A stretch of DNA of 64,000 nucleotides from Aureibacter tunicatorum. Lineage in GTDB: Bacteria > Bacteroidota > Bacteroidia > Cytophagales > Cyclobacteriaceae. Position 1 is the stretch's first letter. Each line of letters opens with the position of its first letter. The notes beneath the pieces were generated by a model that saw only the letters and a program-made list of their open reading frames with translations, was not told the origin of the DNA and did no database searches. Of the stretch, positions 25,827 through 36,200 are shown piece by piece. The translations under genes were made by a program, and so were the position numbers. The stretch spans positions 3,862,000 through 3,925,999 of the forward strand of contig NZ_AP025305.1 in the NCBI RefSeq assembly GCF_036492635.1, written 5' to 3'.

Positions 25827-26876
25827 TCAAAACCAGTGCTTCCTTCTAAAATATGCTAGCATGGCCCCCACTATCACAAGCATCACAATCCAAATCGACA
25901 AGTAGCTCCACCTCCAAGTCAATCCGGGAATATGAGTAAAATTCATTCCATACACGCCAACAAGAAACGTCAAAGGAATAAACAAGGTCGCAACCATTGT
26001 CAAAACCTTCATAACTTGATTCATTCTGTGTCCCTGAACTGAAAAGAACAAATTCACATTGCTTTCCAAATTCATTGTCAATTGATCGCATTGATCAATT
26101 AATGACAAACACAAGTCTCTCAATTCCCAAAAATACTTTCCACTTCTTTTCTCAATCAAATCAAACTCAAGCCTTTTGAACGAATTCATGAAGTCTTTGA
26201 TTGGGAGAATGGTTTTCTTGATATTCGAAACCTTCAATTTGAGTTTTTCAATATCTTCCAAGAGCTCCGGAGTGAACTTCTCTTGGGAATTGATAAAGTC
26301 AAATGCATCGACAGCTTCTTCTATATCGCTTAGAGTTTTGAAATAGTTATCTAAAATTGCCTCCAACATCAAATAAAAAAGATAATCAGTCCCTCTCTGT
26401 CTTACCAAGCCAACATTATCTCTGAGTCTCTGTCTGATATGGCTGAAGTAATCGGCCTTTTTCTCCTGAAACGAAAACACATAATTTTTCGAAAGAACAA
26501 AACTTACTTGTTCTATATCCACTACAGAAACGTCGGAAGGCAAAACCGATTTGATCGACATAAACCAATACCCTTCAAATTCCTGAAACTTCGGTCTTTG
26601 GTTCACATCCAAAATATCTTGAATCACAAGCTGATGCACACCTGCATTTTTACAAATACGCTCTATAACTTCAGGCTTGTTAAGGCCATGAACATTGAGC
26701 CAACAGATCTCATCTTGAGACTTAAAGTTAAGTTTTGCAACTGTTGACACATTCTTTTTTTCCACCAAGCTATCTTGATTGAAGCGAAAAGTTTGAATAC
26801 CAACAGGTTCTTCCACCAAACTTCCTGTATATACAGGAGTCGATCTGTCAACTTTCTTTCTGTTCAACCTCTTCAT
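25827..26876 (-). CDS. corA: CorA-family Mg2+/Co2+ transporter
   Basis: This 349-residue inner-membrane channel has a large cytoplasmic N-terminal domain and two C-terminal membrane segments. The selectivity motif YGMNF (GMN at 310-312) is intact, and the short tail ends in RRKHWF. Helical regions with YFLYLM-like and ILDVNQRPKFQEFEGYWF blocks are typical of CorA. The ATG lies inside the mscS gene with a 29-base overlap, so the two are very likely coupled. CorA proteins import Mg2+ and gate closed when internal Mg2+ is high. Confidence 0.93.
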   Translation of the reverse strand: MKRLNRKKVDRSTPVYTGSLVEEPVGIQTFRFNQDSLVEKKNVSTVAKLNFKSQDEICWLNVHGLNKPEVIERICKNAGVHQLVIQDILDVNQRPKFQEFEGYWFMSIKSVLPSDVSVVDIEQVSFVLSKNYVFSFQEKKADYFSHIRQRLRDNVGLVRQRGTDYLFYLMLEAILDNYFKTLSDIEEAVDAFDFINSQEKFTPELLEDIEKLKLKVSNIKKTILPIKDFMNSFKRLEFDLIEKRSGKYFWELRDLCLSLIDQCDQLTMNLESNVNLFFSVQGHRMNQVMKVLTMVATLFIPLTFLVGVYGMNFTHIPGLTWRWSYLSIWIVMLVIVGAMLAYFRRKHWF

Positions 26877-27714
26877 CCATCTCTTTTTTATAAACTATCG
26901 TTCTGTAAGGAAAAGGTATTTCAATTCCTTCCATGTCAAACCTTTCCTTAACCGACTTGAGCAAGTCGCATTTCATTATAAAGCCTTCATCATTTCCAAG
27001 GGTCCACATATAAGCTTTCAAATCCACAGAAAAGTCCGACAAAGCAATCACTCTCACTACCACAACAGGCGATTTGTCCATCTTTTGAAGCTCTGTGCGC
27101 ACATCAAGCAAATACGGATGCTTCATCGCTTCTTCTTTAATAATCTCTGTCGCTCTATCTATATTCGTGTCATAACTAATAGAAAAGACTATGTTTTGAC
27201 GAATTTTTTTATCTTGAATATTGCTGTTGATAATAAGTTCCTCGCTAATAATGCTATTCGGGATGACGATTCTTCTGTTTTCGTAATCTTTGATAATGGT
27301 ATGTCTCAATGTGATTTCCTCCACTTCCCCCTTTTGGCTATTTCTAAATTGGATAGTGTCCGTGACTCTAAAAGGTTTGAACATCAAGATGAAAATCCCG
27401 CTAATAATATTTGAAAATGCTTTTTGCGAGGCAAAACCCACTGCGACAGTCACAATCCCAGCTCCAGCCGTCAATGCTTTTCCCAGCGTCTTCAAATAAG
27501 GGATCTTATAAAAAATAAATACCAAAGCAATCGTATAAATCAGAAAGCCTATGGAATTCTTGATAAAAGAAAAATTCGTGGGGTCGGTCTTAATTCTAGC
27601 GGAAAACTTAGTCACATACAAGTGAGTTAATTTTCTGAACAATACGGTTAAAACTGTCGCTATACCCAATGTATAAGCAATGAGGAGTATGTATTCAAAA
27701 TGGTAATTATCCAT
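26848..27714 (-). CDS. mscS: Small mechanosensitive ion channel, MscS family
   Basis: This 288-residue channel has three hydrophobic segments and then the pore-lining helix ALTAGAGIVTVAVGFASQKAF. The MscS beta-domain follows (ISGIFILMFKPFRVTDTIQF, GEVEEITLRHTIIKDYENRR, VIPNSIISEELIIN) and then the C-terminal alpha/beta cage. It releases solutes when membrane tension rises during osmotic downshock. It is upstream of corA with a 29-base overlap. The acidic tail MDEEVEQKES is encoded within that overlap. Confidence 0.93.
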   Translation of the reverse strand: MDNYHFEYILLIAYTLGIATVLTVLFRKLTHLYVTKFSARIKTDPTNFSFIKNSIGFLIYTIALVFIFYKIPYLKTLGKALTAGAGIVTVAVGFASQKAFSNIISGIFILMFKPFRVTDTIQFRNSQKGEVEEITLRHTIIKDYENRRIVIPNSIISEELIINSNIQDKKIRQNIVFSISYDTNIDRATEIIKEEAMKHPYLLDVRTELQKMDKSPVVVVRVIALSDFSVDLKAYMWTLGNDEGFIMKCDLLKSVKERFDMEGIEIPFPYRTIVYKKEMDEEVEQKES

Positions 27715-27797
27715 ATTTTGGATAAAACCAAAAACTCAGCCAAGCTAAAATAAGAGAGCGCCAAAGAACCCTCCTATAACCACTAAATACAAATTAC

Positions 27798-28271
27798 TTA
27801 AAAGTACAACTCAAAAGGTTGCCAATTAGAATCAGGATCATTGCCCGACACATCAATGCCTGCGTACATTTCCCATTCATGCACTGCATTTTCACCATGA
27901 TAAGTGCCATTTACATTTACGGGTGCCTGCCACTCCACTATCCATTGATAAGTTTGATTCGCTTCCAGTGTTTGAGCTCCTGTCGCTTGAATCTCAGTTT
28001 CAAATGTTTCATGATGTCCGCTGAAATCTCTTCTAGCATATCCGCCATCTCCATTAGGCACACTCACTCCTACTACTTTTACTTTTTCCGCCGCTCTGAT
28101 TTTCAAATACACATTCCTTGCATTCATATCTGCACCTTTAACTACAGCATCAATGATAAATTTGATCGGTTCATTGCCATTATTTACCGACTCTTCCGTA
28201 CGAACGCTTATCGTAGCGCCACCCCCAGTAACAAAATTCGCCGCTTGTTTAAGCTTGTCAAAAAGACCCAT
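27798..28271 (-). CDS. Small beta-rich protein, arrestin/Spo0M-like
   Basis: This is a 157-residue cytoplasmic protein with no signal peptide. It begins MGLFDKLKQAANFVTGGGAT and continues with alternating strands such as NEPIKFIIDAVVKGADMNAR, YLKIRAAEKVKVVGV and YQWIVEWQAPVNVNG. The layout, an amphipathic N-terminal helix and then a beta-sandwich, is reminiscent of Spo0M-type arrestin-like proteins, but this is a weak fold-level guess. The gene stands alone, 83 bases upstream of mscS in the same direction, after an AT-rich intergenic region. Function unknown. Confidence 0.55.
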   Translation of the reverse strand: MGLFDKLKQAANFVTGGGATISVRTEESVNNGNEPIKFIIDAVVKGADMNARNVYLKIRAAEKVKVVGVSVPNGDGGYARRDFSGHHETFETEIQATGAQTLEANQTYQWIVEWQAPVNVNGTYHGENAVHEWEMYAGIDVSGNDPDSNWQPFELYF

Positions 28272-28504
28272 AATTTAAATTTGCTCTTAAAAAATATTTC
28301 AATTACAATACAAACAAGCAACAAAACACATATTAAGTAAAATTATAATAAATAAATTAATATTATATAAATTGAGTATTTATGAAATCCTTTTTATGAA
28401 TTACAAGCAAGCAATTTTAGCTTAATAAAAGTCAAGATCATCCCCCAACAGTAAACCTTTTAAGAAGTAAAAACAAAAATTGTCGAACAGAAAAATTCAC
28501 CATG

Positions 28505-30133
28505 CTACAACACTTCTTTCAACGGCACTGTAGAAGACGCATTAGGCAATGAGACTCGAAACATCATCGACAGTGTAGGAGCAATGCTCGTGATTTCCTT
28601 TCTTTCAACACTTTCTCCTTGTGGAATTTTCCATCCATACCATACATTTGGAACATGTGTATCATAAGTATAGGCCGTTCCATGATTTGCCGCCATATAT
28701 TTTGACTGCCAGCCTGGCTCATGCATAAAAAACACATCGCCCGAACGAGAAGGATAAACTCCTCTTTTCAACATTTGTCTAACTTCATCGTTTTTAAAAC
28801 TCCGCGACAATAAGTCTGTCTTGGACACAACATCTCTAATACCTTCCTGCTTTTTAAACCAATTCAATGCTATTTCTTCCACTTCTTCTTTAGTGATACC
28901 TTTACGAGTTGCCTGCTCAAAGTCAAGGTAAACTTGCTCGTCTTTCAATCTCAAAACGATGTCAGTCAATCCATATTTCTGTTGAAAATAATTATTCAAA
29001 TGTTCTCGCAACTGATTTTTTTGAGTAAGACCTGTATGAAAATGATGGTCAGAAAGATGTTCTGAAGTATGCATTCCGCCATGATCGGCAGTCAGTACTA
29101 TGACATAGTTGCCGTCTCCGACTTTTTGGTCTAAGGCATCAATCAAATAACCTATATCCCTATCGAGCCTAAGATATGCATCCATCATCTCCAGTGATCC
29201 TGCGCCATATCTATGCCCAATATAATCTGTGGCTGAGTATCCAATTATCAAAAAATCTGACACATCTCCTTGTCCAAGGTCTTCTCCTTCAATGCAAGCA
29301 ATCGCTGCTTCTGTCAATAATGTGTTTCCAAACGGTGTTGTGCCGATAAGATCATGCTCATTTCTTCCAAATGTATATGGAAATACCGGCGATTGTTCTG
29401 TAATACTGTATTCTTCTTTTCTATTATCATTGCTTACCAATGAAGCTGGATATTGATCAACCGGCAACAGCAAGGGCCAGCCATCTTTCAATAATTCTTC
29501 TGTTCGCTCTTTTCCATTAAATGAAATAGCCCATTGAGGCAAACTGTCTCTGTAATACGAACTTGTCACCAATTCTCCTCCACTAATCCAATAAGCAGCA
29601 TCTGCGGCATGCCCTGAGGTCAGAACAGAAGCCCTTGCTTTAATGCCAATACCTATGACTTTGGACTCTCCATAAGTTGCAAGCTTTAATTCATCGCCTA
29701 CGGTTGACGCCAGCAAATTCGCTGGTGAATATGAAGCGGAGCCTTTACTTTTATTCCGATGGCTTATCAAATGAACGGTAGTGTCGCTGATAGAAAAAAT
29801 TCCTTTTTTCAGATTTTTGTCAAACCACCCATTGCCTCCAATACCATGACGAGAAGGAGTGGTTCCTGTAAATAGCGAAGCATGTCCAGGAGCCGTTCTG
29901 GTAGGGATATAATTGTAGTGTGTATTTCTAAAATCAAAGCCGTTCTTTCTCAGTCTATTGAATCCATCTTGAGTATAAAGTTCTTTGAAACGGTCCAAAT
30001 AATCATAACGCATTTGATCAACAACAATGGAAACAATCAATTTTGGCTTATCAGGTTTTTGAGGTTTTGAAGCTTTGCAATTTGTCAGTATCAAAGACAA
30101 AACCGCTAAAATAAAAGTGTGTCTAGTATTCAT
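28505..30133 (-). CDS. pafA: PafA-type alkaline phosphatase lipoprotein
   Basis: This 542-residue phosphatase of the alkaline phosphatase superfamily has a signal peptide with lipobox LTNC (Cys19). It shows the metal-binding start SIVVDQMRYDYLDRF, the nucleophile Thr80 in TRTAPGHASLFTG, GIKARASVLTSGHAADAAYW, GYSATDYIGHRYG and TADHGGMHTSEH. These fit the phosphate-irrepressible PafA family, which removes phosphate from many monoesters in the periplasm or at the surface. It is not a sulfatase: the CxPSR motif is absent. It is the last gene of a minus-strand operon after sigma, FecR, SusC, SusD and a PI-PLC-like enzyme. A 10-bp hairpin lies between it and the PI-PLC gene. Confidence 0.88.
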   Translation of the reverse strand: MNTRHTFILAVLSLILTNCKASKPQKPDKPKLIVSIVVDQMRYDYLDRFKELYTQDGFNRLRKNGFDFRNTHYNYIPTRTAPGHASLFTGTTPSRHGIGGNGWFDKNLKKGIFSISDTTVHLISHRNKSKGSASYSPANLLASTVGDELKLATYGESKVIGIGIKARASVLTSGHAADAAYWISGGELVTSSYYRDSLPQWAISFNGKERTEELLKDGWPLLLPVDQYPASLVSNDNRKEEYSITEQSPVFPYTFGRNEHDLIGTTPFGNTLLTEAAIACIEGEDLGQGDVSDFLIIGYSATDYIGHRYGAGSLEMMDAYLRLDRDIGYLIDALDQKVGDGNYVIVLTADHGGMHTSEHLSDHHFHTGLTQKNQLREHLNNYFQQKYGLTDIVLRLKDEQVYLDFEQATRKGITKEEVEEIALNWFKKQEGIRDVVSKTDLLSRSFKNDEVRQMLKRGVYPSRSGDVFFMHEPGWQSKYMAANHGTAYTYDTHVPNVWYGWKIPQGESVERKEITSIAPTLSMMFRVSLPNASSTVPLKEVL

Positions 30134-30155
30134 TTATTATCGATGTAAATAAGAG

Positions 30156-30180
30156 CCAAAGGAGAGGTTTTCTCCTTTGG
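30156..30180 (-). terminator. Hairpin between the PI-PLC-like and PafA genes
   Basis: CCAAAGGAGA (30156-30165) and TCTCCTTTGG (30171-30180) form a perfect 10-bp stem with a 5-base loop, 13 bases after the PI-PLC stop. The tail on the minus strand (CTCTTATTT) is only partly T-rich, so it may attenuate rather than stop transcription into pafA. Confidence 0.5.
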
Positions 30181-30193
30181 TCTTTAATAGGAA

Positions 30194-31666
30194 TTATTTA
30201 ACTACAAGTTTTCTTGATATTTTTTGCTCACCGAATTGACAAACCACAAGGTATGTTCCTTCATTGATGCTATGGGATTTCAAATCAAGTCGATAGCTTC
30301 GAGTATTCTTGTCGATAGTCTTTGTTGCTTGTACTCTACCCAATAAGTCTATGATCGAGATAGTAGCATTTCCCTCGAATTCCGGCATGTCGATATTCAG
30401 CGTATTTTCAGCGGGATTAGGATAAAGCTTGAACTCCGCAAATAGAGCTTCATCAACTGTTTGTTGCAAAGACAATTTCTCATTCGCAAATGACTTTCTT
30501 CCAGCTGAATTTTTCAGTTTTGCCTCAATCAAATTGAAAACCTCTGTAGAGGCTGAAGCAAAATCAAGCTCCACTTCAGCAGGTTCGAATTCATAGATAT
30601 CAGACACAGGCTTGATCACAACTTTGCCATCTCTTGACCCTACAGGAAAACTGAAACGACCATAAGTTACCGTATTTCCACTCAAAGTATCTTGGTTGAA
30701 TTCATAATCAAATTCCCAAGCAACTTCACTCAATACACTGCCATTGTATACAACTTCTCCTCTGTACGATTTGTATTCATTATTAAGCACAGTAGCGACA
30801 GCGTAAACATCTCCCTTGCTTTCGAAATCAACGACCAATTGCCAAGGCTTCTTACCACTCAGCTTCCATGCGATCAAGCTATATCTCAACAAATTATCAT
30901 ATGCATTCAGAACTTTAGCTTTTTCCTCATCTCCAGCTCCAATCAAATCGCTGACTGCAAAGGCATTCAGATCATAAAAATCCACTTGATGCTTGCCTCT
31001 ATAAATCGCATCGTAAGCATACACATCCGAAACGTTTTGACGCTTGTTCGATGTAGCCGTTCTAATGACATGCGATTGATAATTGCCATTGATACTGCTT
31101 GTATGCAGGATTCTTTTGCCTGAGGCTAGAAACTCTCCCAATGTTGGAATGTAACCAGACTGTATCGTATAAGTGTAGTTTTTTAAGTCAGAGTACTTAT
31201 TCCACACTTTCTCAACATCCGACGCTCTTGTTTCCATTTGATTTTTCACCACCAAATACTTATTGGGATCATTCGCTAAAGATTGGGAAATTCTCTGCAA
31301 ATAGAATTCTAAATCTTTATAAGGCCATCCCCAAGGAACTCTTTCGCCAATTCCATAGTGCGCAATAATGATCTTGCTGCCAAACAATGGCTTGTGATAG
31401 TCAAGCTCTATTCCTGTCATGCCATAAGACAATTGATCTTGAAAGCCTCTAATGTGGTTTTTCGCCACCCCAAATCCATCTCTGTCGGCACTGAATGTAT
31501 TGTGCGAAGATGGAATGGTCACTTGATTCAAAGGATATCCAAACCAAGCGAAGTCCACTCTAAAAGTATTCGCCACAGGCTTTGGAGGAAGGTCTAATGT
31601 CTGTGCTTTGGATTTTGAGACACAAAAAACAAGGCACAGCAAGGCTAGTAAACATGTTCTTTTCAT
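30194..31666 (-). CDS. Secreted PI-PLC-like phosphodiesterase with T9SS sorting domain
   Basis: This 490-residue protein has a Sec signal peptide (1-21, KSKAQ). The catalytic TIM-barrel has the PI-PLC X-box pattern: IPSSHNTF (His55, Asn56), GIELDYHK (Glu87, Asp89) and IIAHYGIG (His103). The His-Asn/Glu-x-Asp/His set matches the Ca2+-dependent type better than the metal-free Bacillus type. The C-terminus (from about 415) is a type A T9SS sorting domain, AEFKLYPNPAENTLNID to the end ISRKLVVK, so it should be exported to the surface or medium. It follows susD by 147 bases and precedes pafA, suggesting attack on phosphoinositides or GPI-type anchors. The exact substrate is inferred. Confidence 0.78.
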   Translation of the reverse strand: MKRTCLLALLCLVFCVSKSKAQTLDLPPKPVANTFRVDFAWFGYPLNQVTIPSSHNTFSADRDGFGVAKNHIRGFQDQLSYGMTGIELDYHKPLFGSKIIIAHYGIGERVPWGWPYKDLEFYLQRISQSLANDPNKYLVVKNQMETRASDVEKVWNKYSDLKNYTYTIQSGYIPTLGEFLASGKRILHTSSINGNYQSHVIRTATSNKRQNVSDVYAYDAIYRGKHQVDFYDLNAFAVSDLIGAGDEEKAKVLNAYDNLLRYSLIAWKLSGKKPWQLVVDFESKGDVYAVATVLNNEYKSYRGEVVYNGSVLSEVAWEFDYEFNQDTLSGNTVTYGRFSFPVGSRDGKVVIKPVSDIYEFEPAEVELDFASASTEVFNLIEAKLKNSAGRKSFANEKLSLQQTVDEALFAEFKLYPNPAENTLNIDMPEFEGNATISIIDLLGRVQATKTIDKNTRSYRLDLKSHSINEGTYLVVCQFGEQKISRKLVVK

Positions 31667-31812
31667 GATTAAATCATATAATGGTTAGAAATAAAATTGA
31701 TTATTAGAAAGTATTAATTGATTGAAAAGAATTAAAACGATTGGAGCCCCCCTCAATGAGGGAAAGCCCCATCGCTAAAACATGAAACAAAACTCACTAC
31801 CGCATTGCTGAT

Positions 31813-33234
31813 CTACTTTTTGTCCCACCAAACTTTGACAAGGAAATCATGCTGTGAAGATTTTTCCTTGAAATTCTCAGTATTGTATAAAGTCTCGCTT
31901 TCCGGATATTTGCACTTTCTCGGCATCACTCCATTCGTTTCTCCCAGCAAGTACACACTCGCATCTTGACGCTGCTCTATTACTGGGTAACCTGTTCTTC
32001 GCCCTTCCGCATAAGTCTCTACCCCATTGTCTATCAGATCCACCCATTTCTGCATGATTATCATTTCCAGTTTTTCCTCTTCAGTACCCTCCAATGGCAT
32101 AAAGCTATCGGCCATATACCTTGCTATAGAAACCGAATCCACTCCCCAAAATTCCATACTCATTCTGATCCCCGCTTTATAGGCGTCATTTGCTTTTTGC
32201 GCATCAGCGGATACTCCATTACCGCTTAAATAAGCTTCCGCCATAAGAAAGGAAACCTCTGAAGCTCCCATTACTCTATTCGGTCGATCCTGAACAGCAA
32301 TTCCTTGTCCTATTCTCGAAAATTCACCTTGAGTAATGACCAAGCCATTTTCATATCCCACCACCAAAGCAGTGTCCACCAGCGGCTCAAAAAACAAATC
32401 ATATCTTGGATCATTTTCCAAAAACTCAACCATTCGAATACTCGGATGCATCATATTTTCTTTTTCCTTTTGAAAAAGAGCACTCTCAAATTCATAGATC
32501 AACGCATTTTGATCATTATTCTCAATCAAATTACTTGAAAGCGCTTTTCCTATCTCTGATGCTGACAAACTTGCGTCAACATACCTCACTCGCATTCCCA
32601 TTCTCAGTCTTAATGAATTTGCAAAGCGAAGCCAAGCATCTGCTTGTCCATCATACAGCCGATCAATTTCTTCAATTCCCGCATAATTTTCCACACCTTC
32701 CAATATGTTGATCGCTTCATCCAACATCCTGAACAGATCATTATATATTTCTTCCTGAGAATCATATGAAGCCTGCACCAAACCAGACACAGCCATGCCT
32801 GCCTCACTGTAAGGCACATCTCCATACATATCCGTCAACATATGGAAATGGAATATCTTGGCAATCAAAGCCACTGAGTAAATAAATGGACTACTCTCAT
32901 CACCTTCAGGCTTTACTTTCTCAATCAAATCCACGATATCACGATATGCAGAATAGCTCTCGTTCCACGTTTTGGACTGTCCTTCATCGTATATATATCC
33001 TCTGGTATCACCGTAAGATCTAGCCCATTGATGCTGCCATTCACTGCCAACATTAAAACCTTGGCCATAACTTTGATGCAAATCACGAGTCACTTCCCCT
33101 AGTTGATACACAGGACTCACCTCTTCCAAGGCATTTCCATTGGTATTGAATTCCTCAAAATCTTTTTCACAAGCAGCCATAAATCCCGAAGCCGCTACAA
33201 TCCAACCGATTCTTAGTATATTTTTTAATTTCAT
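31813..33234 (-). CDS. SusD/RagB-like surface nutrient-binding lipoprotein
   Basis: This 473-residue lipoprotein has the lipobox GFMAAC (Cys22). The mature N-terminus starts EKDFEEFNTNGNALEEV, and helical TPR-like parts follow (YSVALIAKIFHFHMLTDMYG, DVPYSEA, WLRFANSLRLRMGMRVRYVD), typical of the SusD-like_2 family. It sits on the outer surface and forms a lid over the SusC partner. It starts 18 bases after the SusC stop, a conserved arrangement. The C-terminus SQHDFLVKVWWDKK is intact. The bound ligand is not predictable, but downstream lipase and phosphatase genes point to a phosphorylated head group. Confidence 0.92.
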   Translation of the reverse strand: MKLKNILRIGWIVAASGFMAACEKDFEEFNTNGNALEEVSPVYQLGEVTRDLHQSYGQGFNVGSEWQHQWARSYGDTRGYIYDEGQSKTWNESYSAYRDIVDLIEKVKPEGDESSPFIYSVALIAKIFHFHMLTDMYGDVPYSEAGMAVSGLVQASYDSQEEIYNDLFRMLDEAINILEGVENYAGIEEIDRLYDGQADAWLRFANSLRLRMGMRVRYVDASLSASEIGKALSSNLIENNDQNALIYEFESALFQKEKENMMHPSIRMVEFLENDPRYDLFFEPLVDTALVVGYENGLVITQGEFSRIGQGIAVQDRPNRVMGASEVSFLMAEAYLSGNGVSADAQKANDAYKAGIRMSMEFWGVDSVSIARYMADSFMPLEGTEEEKLEMIIMQKWVDLIDNGVETYAEGRRTGYPVIEQRQDASVYLLGETNGVMPRKCKYPESETLYNTENFKEKSSQHDFLVKVWWDKK

Positions 33235-33252
33235 GGGTTACTGAATTAGAAT

Positions 33253-36200
33253 TTAGAAAGATGCTTTGAATGTAAATGCATATGACCTAGTGCTAGGCCA
33301 TGCTCCTGATTCAACGCCTAGAGAGTTAGTGCTTGTGCTGAAACGGTATGAATCCGGATCGAACAGATCAGACTCGGAATAAAGCAAGAAAAGGTTTCTA
33401 CCAGTGAATGACAGACTTGCTCCTTGCAAAGAAAGACCTACTTTATTGGCAATGCTTGTCAAATCGTATGTCAAGCTAACTTCCCTTAACTTCACATATG
33501 AAGCGTCAACCAAGGTTGATTCGCCAGCCTTGTCTTTTTTCATTTCATCCCAATACATGAAAGGGTTCAAATACTTGGCATTCTCTCCTGCGTTCGGCGT
33601 TCCATCTTCATAAACGCTATTGCCAACCCAAGCTCCATAACCTCCTTCTGTGCTGTAAAGGTGTTCTTCATGAATATTTCCGTTCTCTCGGGCTTCTATC
33701 CAAGCATCTCTACCCTCCAAAGTCTTGGAAGTAGTTCCTCTTAAATTCATCCAAGTTTCTGACCATGATGTAATTTCTCCTCCAAAAGACATATCCACTA
33801 AAGCGCTCAACCTCCAATTCCCATACGAAAACTCATTTGCCAATGATCCTGTAAAATCAGGCATTACATTTCCTATGATTTGATCTTCCTCTTCGTACAT
33901 TGGGTATCCATTTTCATCAACTATCACAACTCCAGCTTCATTGCGAAGAAATGCTCTGCCATAGATTGCGCCAAAAGGCTTATCTTTCTTAGCCAATACA
34001 GTCACACCTCGTCCCGTTCCTAAAACAATCTGGTCTGTGTCTTCATTAAATTCAACTACTTTGGAGTTATTTTGAGCATAGTTAAAAATTGCTCTCCATT
34101 GGAATTTATCCAATCTTACAGGAATTACCGACAAGCCTAATTCAACACCAGTATTCTGGATTTCGCCAGCATTAATAGCCCAACTACTGTAACCTGAACT
34201 AATCGCTAAAGGAGACGATGGCAATATTTGGTTAACGACATTGCTCTGATACCAAGTCAAATCCAAAGATACTCTGTCATTAATCAGCCCCATATCAAGA
34301 CCTAACTCCACCGACTTGTTTCTCTCAGGTTTCAACTCCTCATTCCATACATTGGAAGGCAATGATGCATGAGCTCTTCCTAATTCGTCATTGTTGAAAT
34401 TATAAAATCTCTTGGTCATATAAGGTTGAGTGTCATTTCCAACTTCGGCATATGAAGCTCTCAATTTCCCAAAAGACAAAATATTGCCTCTCCAATCAAA
34501 TGCTTCTGAAAATACGAATGAACCGCTTACCGAAGGATATAAAAATGAATTGTTTCCTGAAGGCAAAGTAGAAGTCCAATCACTCCTTAAAGTCGCGTCT
34601 AAATTAGCTATGTTCTTATAGGAAAACGCAAGCATGCCATAAACAGAATTAACAGCTCTTTCCACCTCTGATTCATGTTGGTATTTTTGCTCAATGTTAT
34701 TGAAAGAATTAAAATCCACAACTGTAAAATGAGTACCGTGCAATTCTTTATATGTAGTCTTCTCCTTTCTTCTATTTCCACCTGCATTCACTGACATAGA
34801 AAAGTCAGAGCCAAACTCTTTATCATAAGAAATCAAAAAATCTGTGTTCAACTCCGTCCGAATACCTGAAGAACTTGTCATCTGTCCATCAAAACGATAA
34901 TATCTAGAATACTTTTCAGCAACTTTTCTTGCCTCCATATATGAATTATCCCAACCAATTCGTCCAAATGCTCTCAATCCCGGCAATATTTGAGCGCTTA
35001 ACTTTACCATTCCATTCAATCGGTCCTGTTTATCATCATTTGGGTTTTCATAGAGCTCCCAATATGGGTTTCCAGCACTTGATCCTGTACTAGTACTCCA
35101 TGCAACAGGCATATTATCACCAAAAGTTTTATGTTCATTATAAGCAACACCTGTCACAGGATATCTATAACGCTTTAAATCCTCCAAATAAAAACTTCTA
35201 GGGCCTGTCACCAATCCACTATATGCACCTCTTTGATTACCTAATGTCAAACGATTGTGAGTCGAACTAGTGGTATAAGCCAACTTGGCGTCCAAGTCAA
35301 AAATTCCAGCGATCTCTTGCGTCGCTCTCAAGCTCAAACCATACTTATCCTGCTTGGAAGTTGGCACTATGTCCTTAAGGTTGTTGGCCAAGACATTCAT
35401 TCTTACGGAAGCTTTATCAGTAGCTCCTGTTATGCTTACATTATTGATAAAATTGACACCTGTTTGGAAAAAATTCTTGTAGTTGTCAGGTTGAGCTTCA
35501 TACTTACGTATTGGTTCTTCCCGAATCCACTTCACTCGAACATCTTGGCCTTCAAATTTCGCTCCCCAACTCTTGTCATTATTTTTTGGCAAATATGGAG
35601 TTCCATCATCATCAACTCCGTCAAACTCCCCCAAAGTTTTGGCGCTACCTCCTTGACCGTATTCATTTTGCAAATCAGGAGTAAAAGCTATTTCCCTAAT
35701 CACCATGCTTGAAGATATTTGCACGCCAAGGCCTTTTTTCTTAGTCCCTTTTTTCGTGGTAATCACTACAGCTCCATTAATCGCTCTTGATCCATATAAA
35801 GCGGATGCGTTAGCCCCCTTCAACACAGTAACACTTTCGATATCCTCTGGATTCAAATCACCAATACCGCTACCCAAATCAATGCCGTTGCCACTACTGC
35901 CTTGTCCAAATGAATTATTGCTGTAAGGAATCCCATCTACCACTATCAAAGCTTGATTATCTCCTTGCACTGTCGAATATCCTCTTAAAATAACACTTGA
36001 AGATCCAGTAGAGCCTCCAGTTGAGCTATTAATTACCATTCCCGGTACTTTTCCTTTCAATGAACTAAAGACATTGTTATCTACTGAACTGGCGATTTCA
36101 GAGCCTGACACTTCTGTGATAGCGTATCCCAGCTTCGCTTTTTCTCTTTCAATCCCAATAGCGGTGACTACTACCTCATTCAAGGTAGACAAGTCCTGCT

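Noticed and set aside
28505-30133. Sulfatase instead of phosphatase
   Set aside because: The CxPSR formylglycine motif is absent and the Thr80 nucleophile in TRTAPGHAS fits PafA.
31740-31775. GC-rich hairpin between susD and the PI-PLC gene as an operon-ending terminator
   Set aside because: The central stem is only five pairs and the tail is not a clean T run, so the operon probably reads through.
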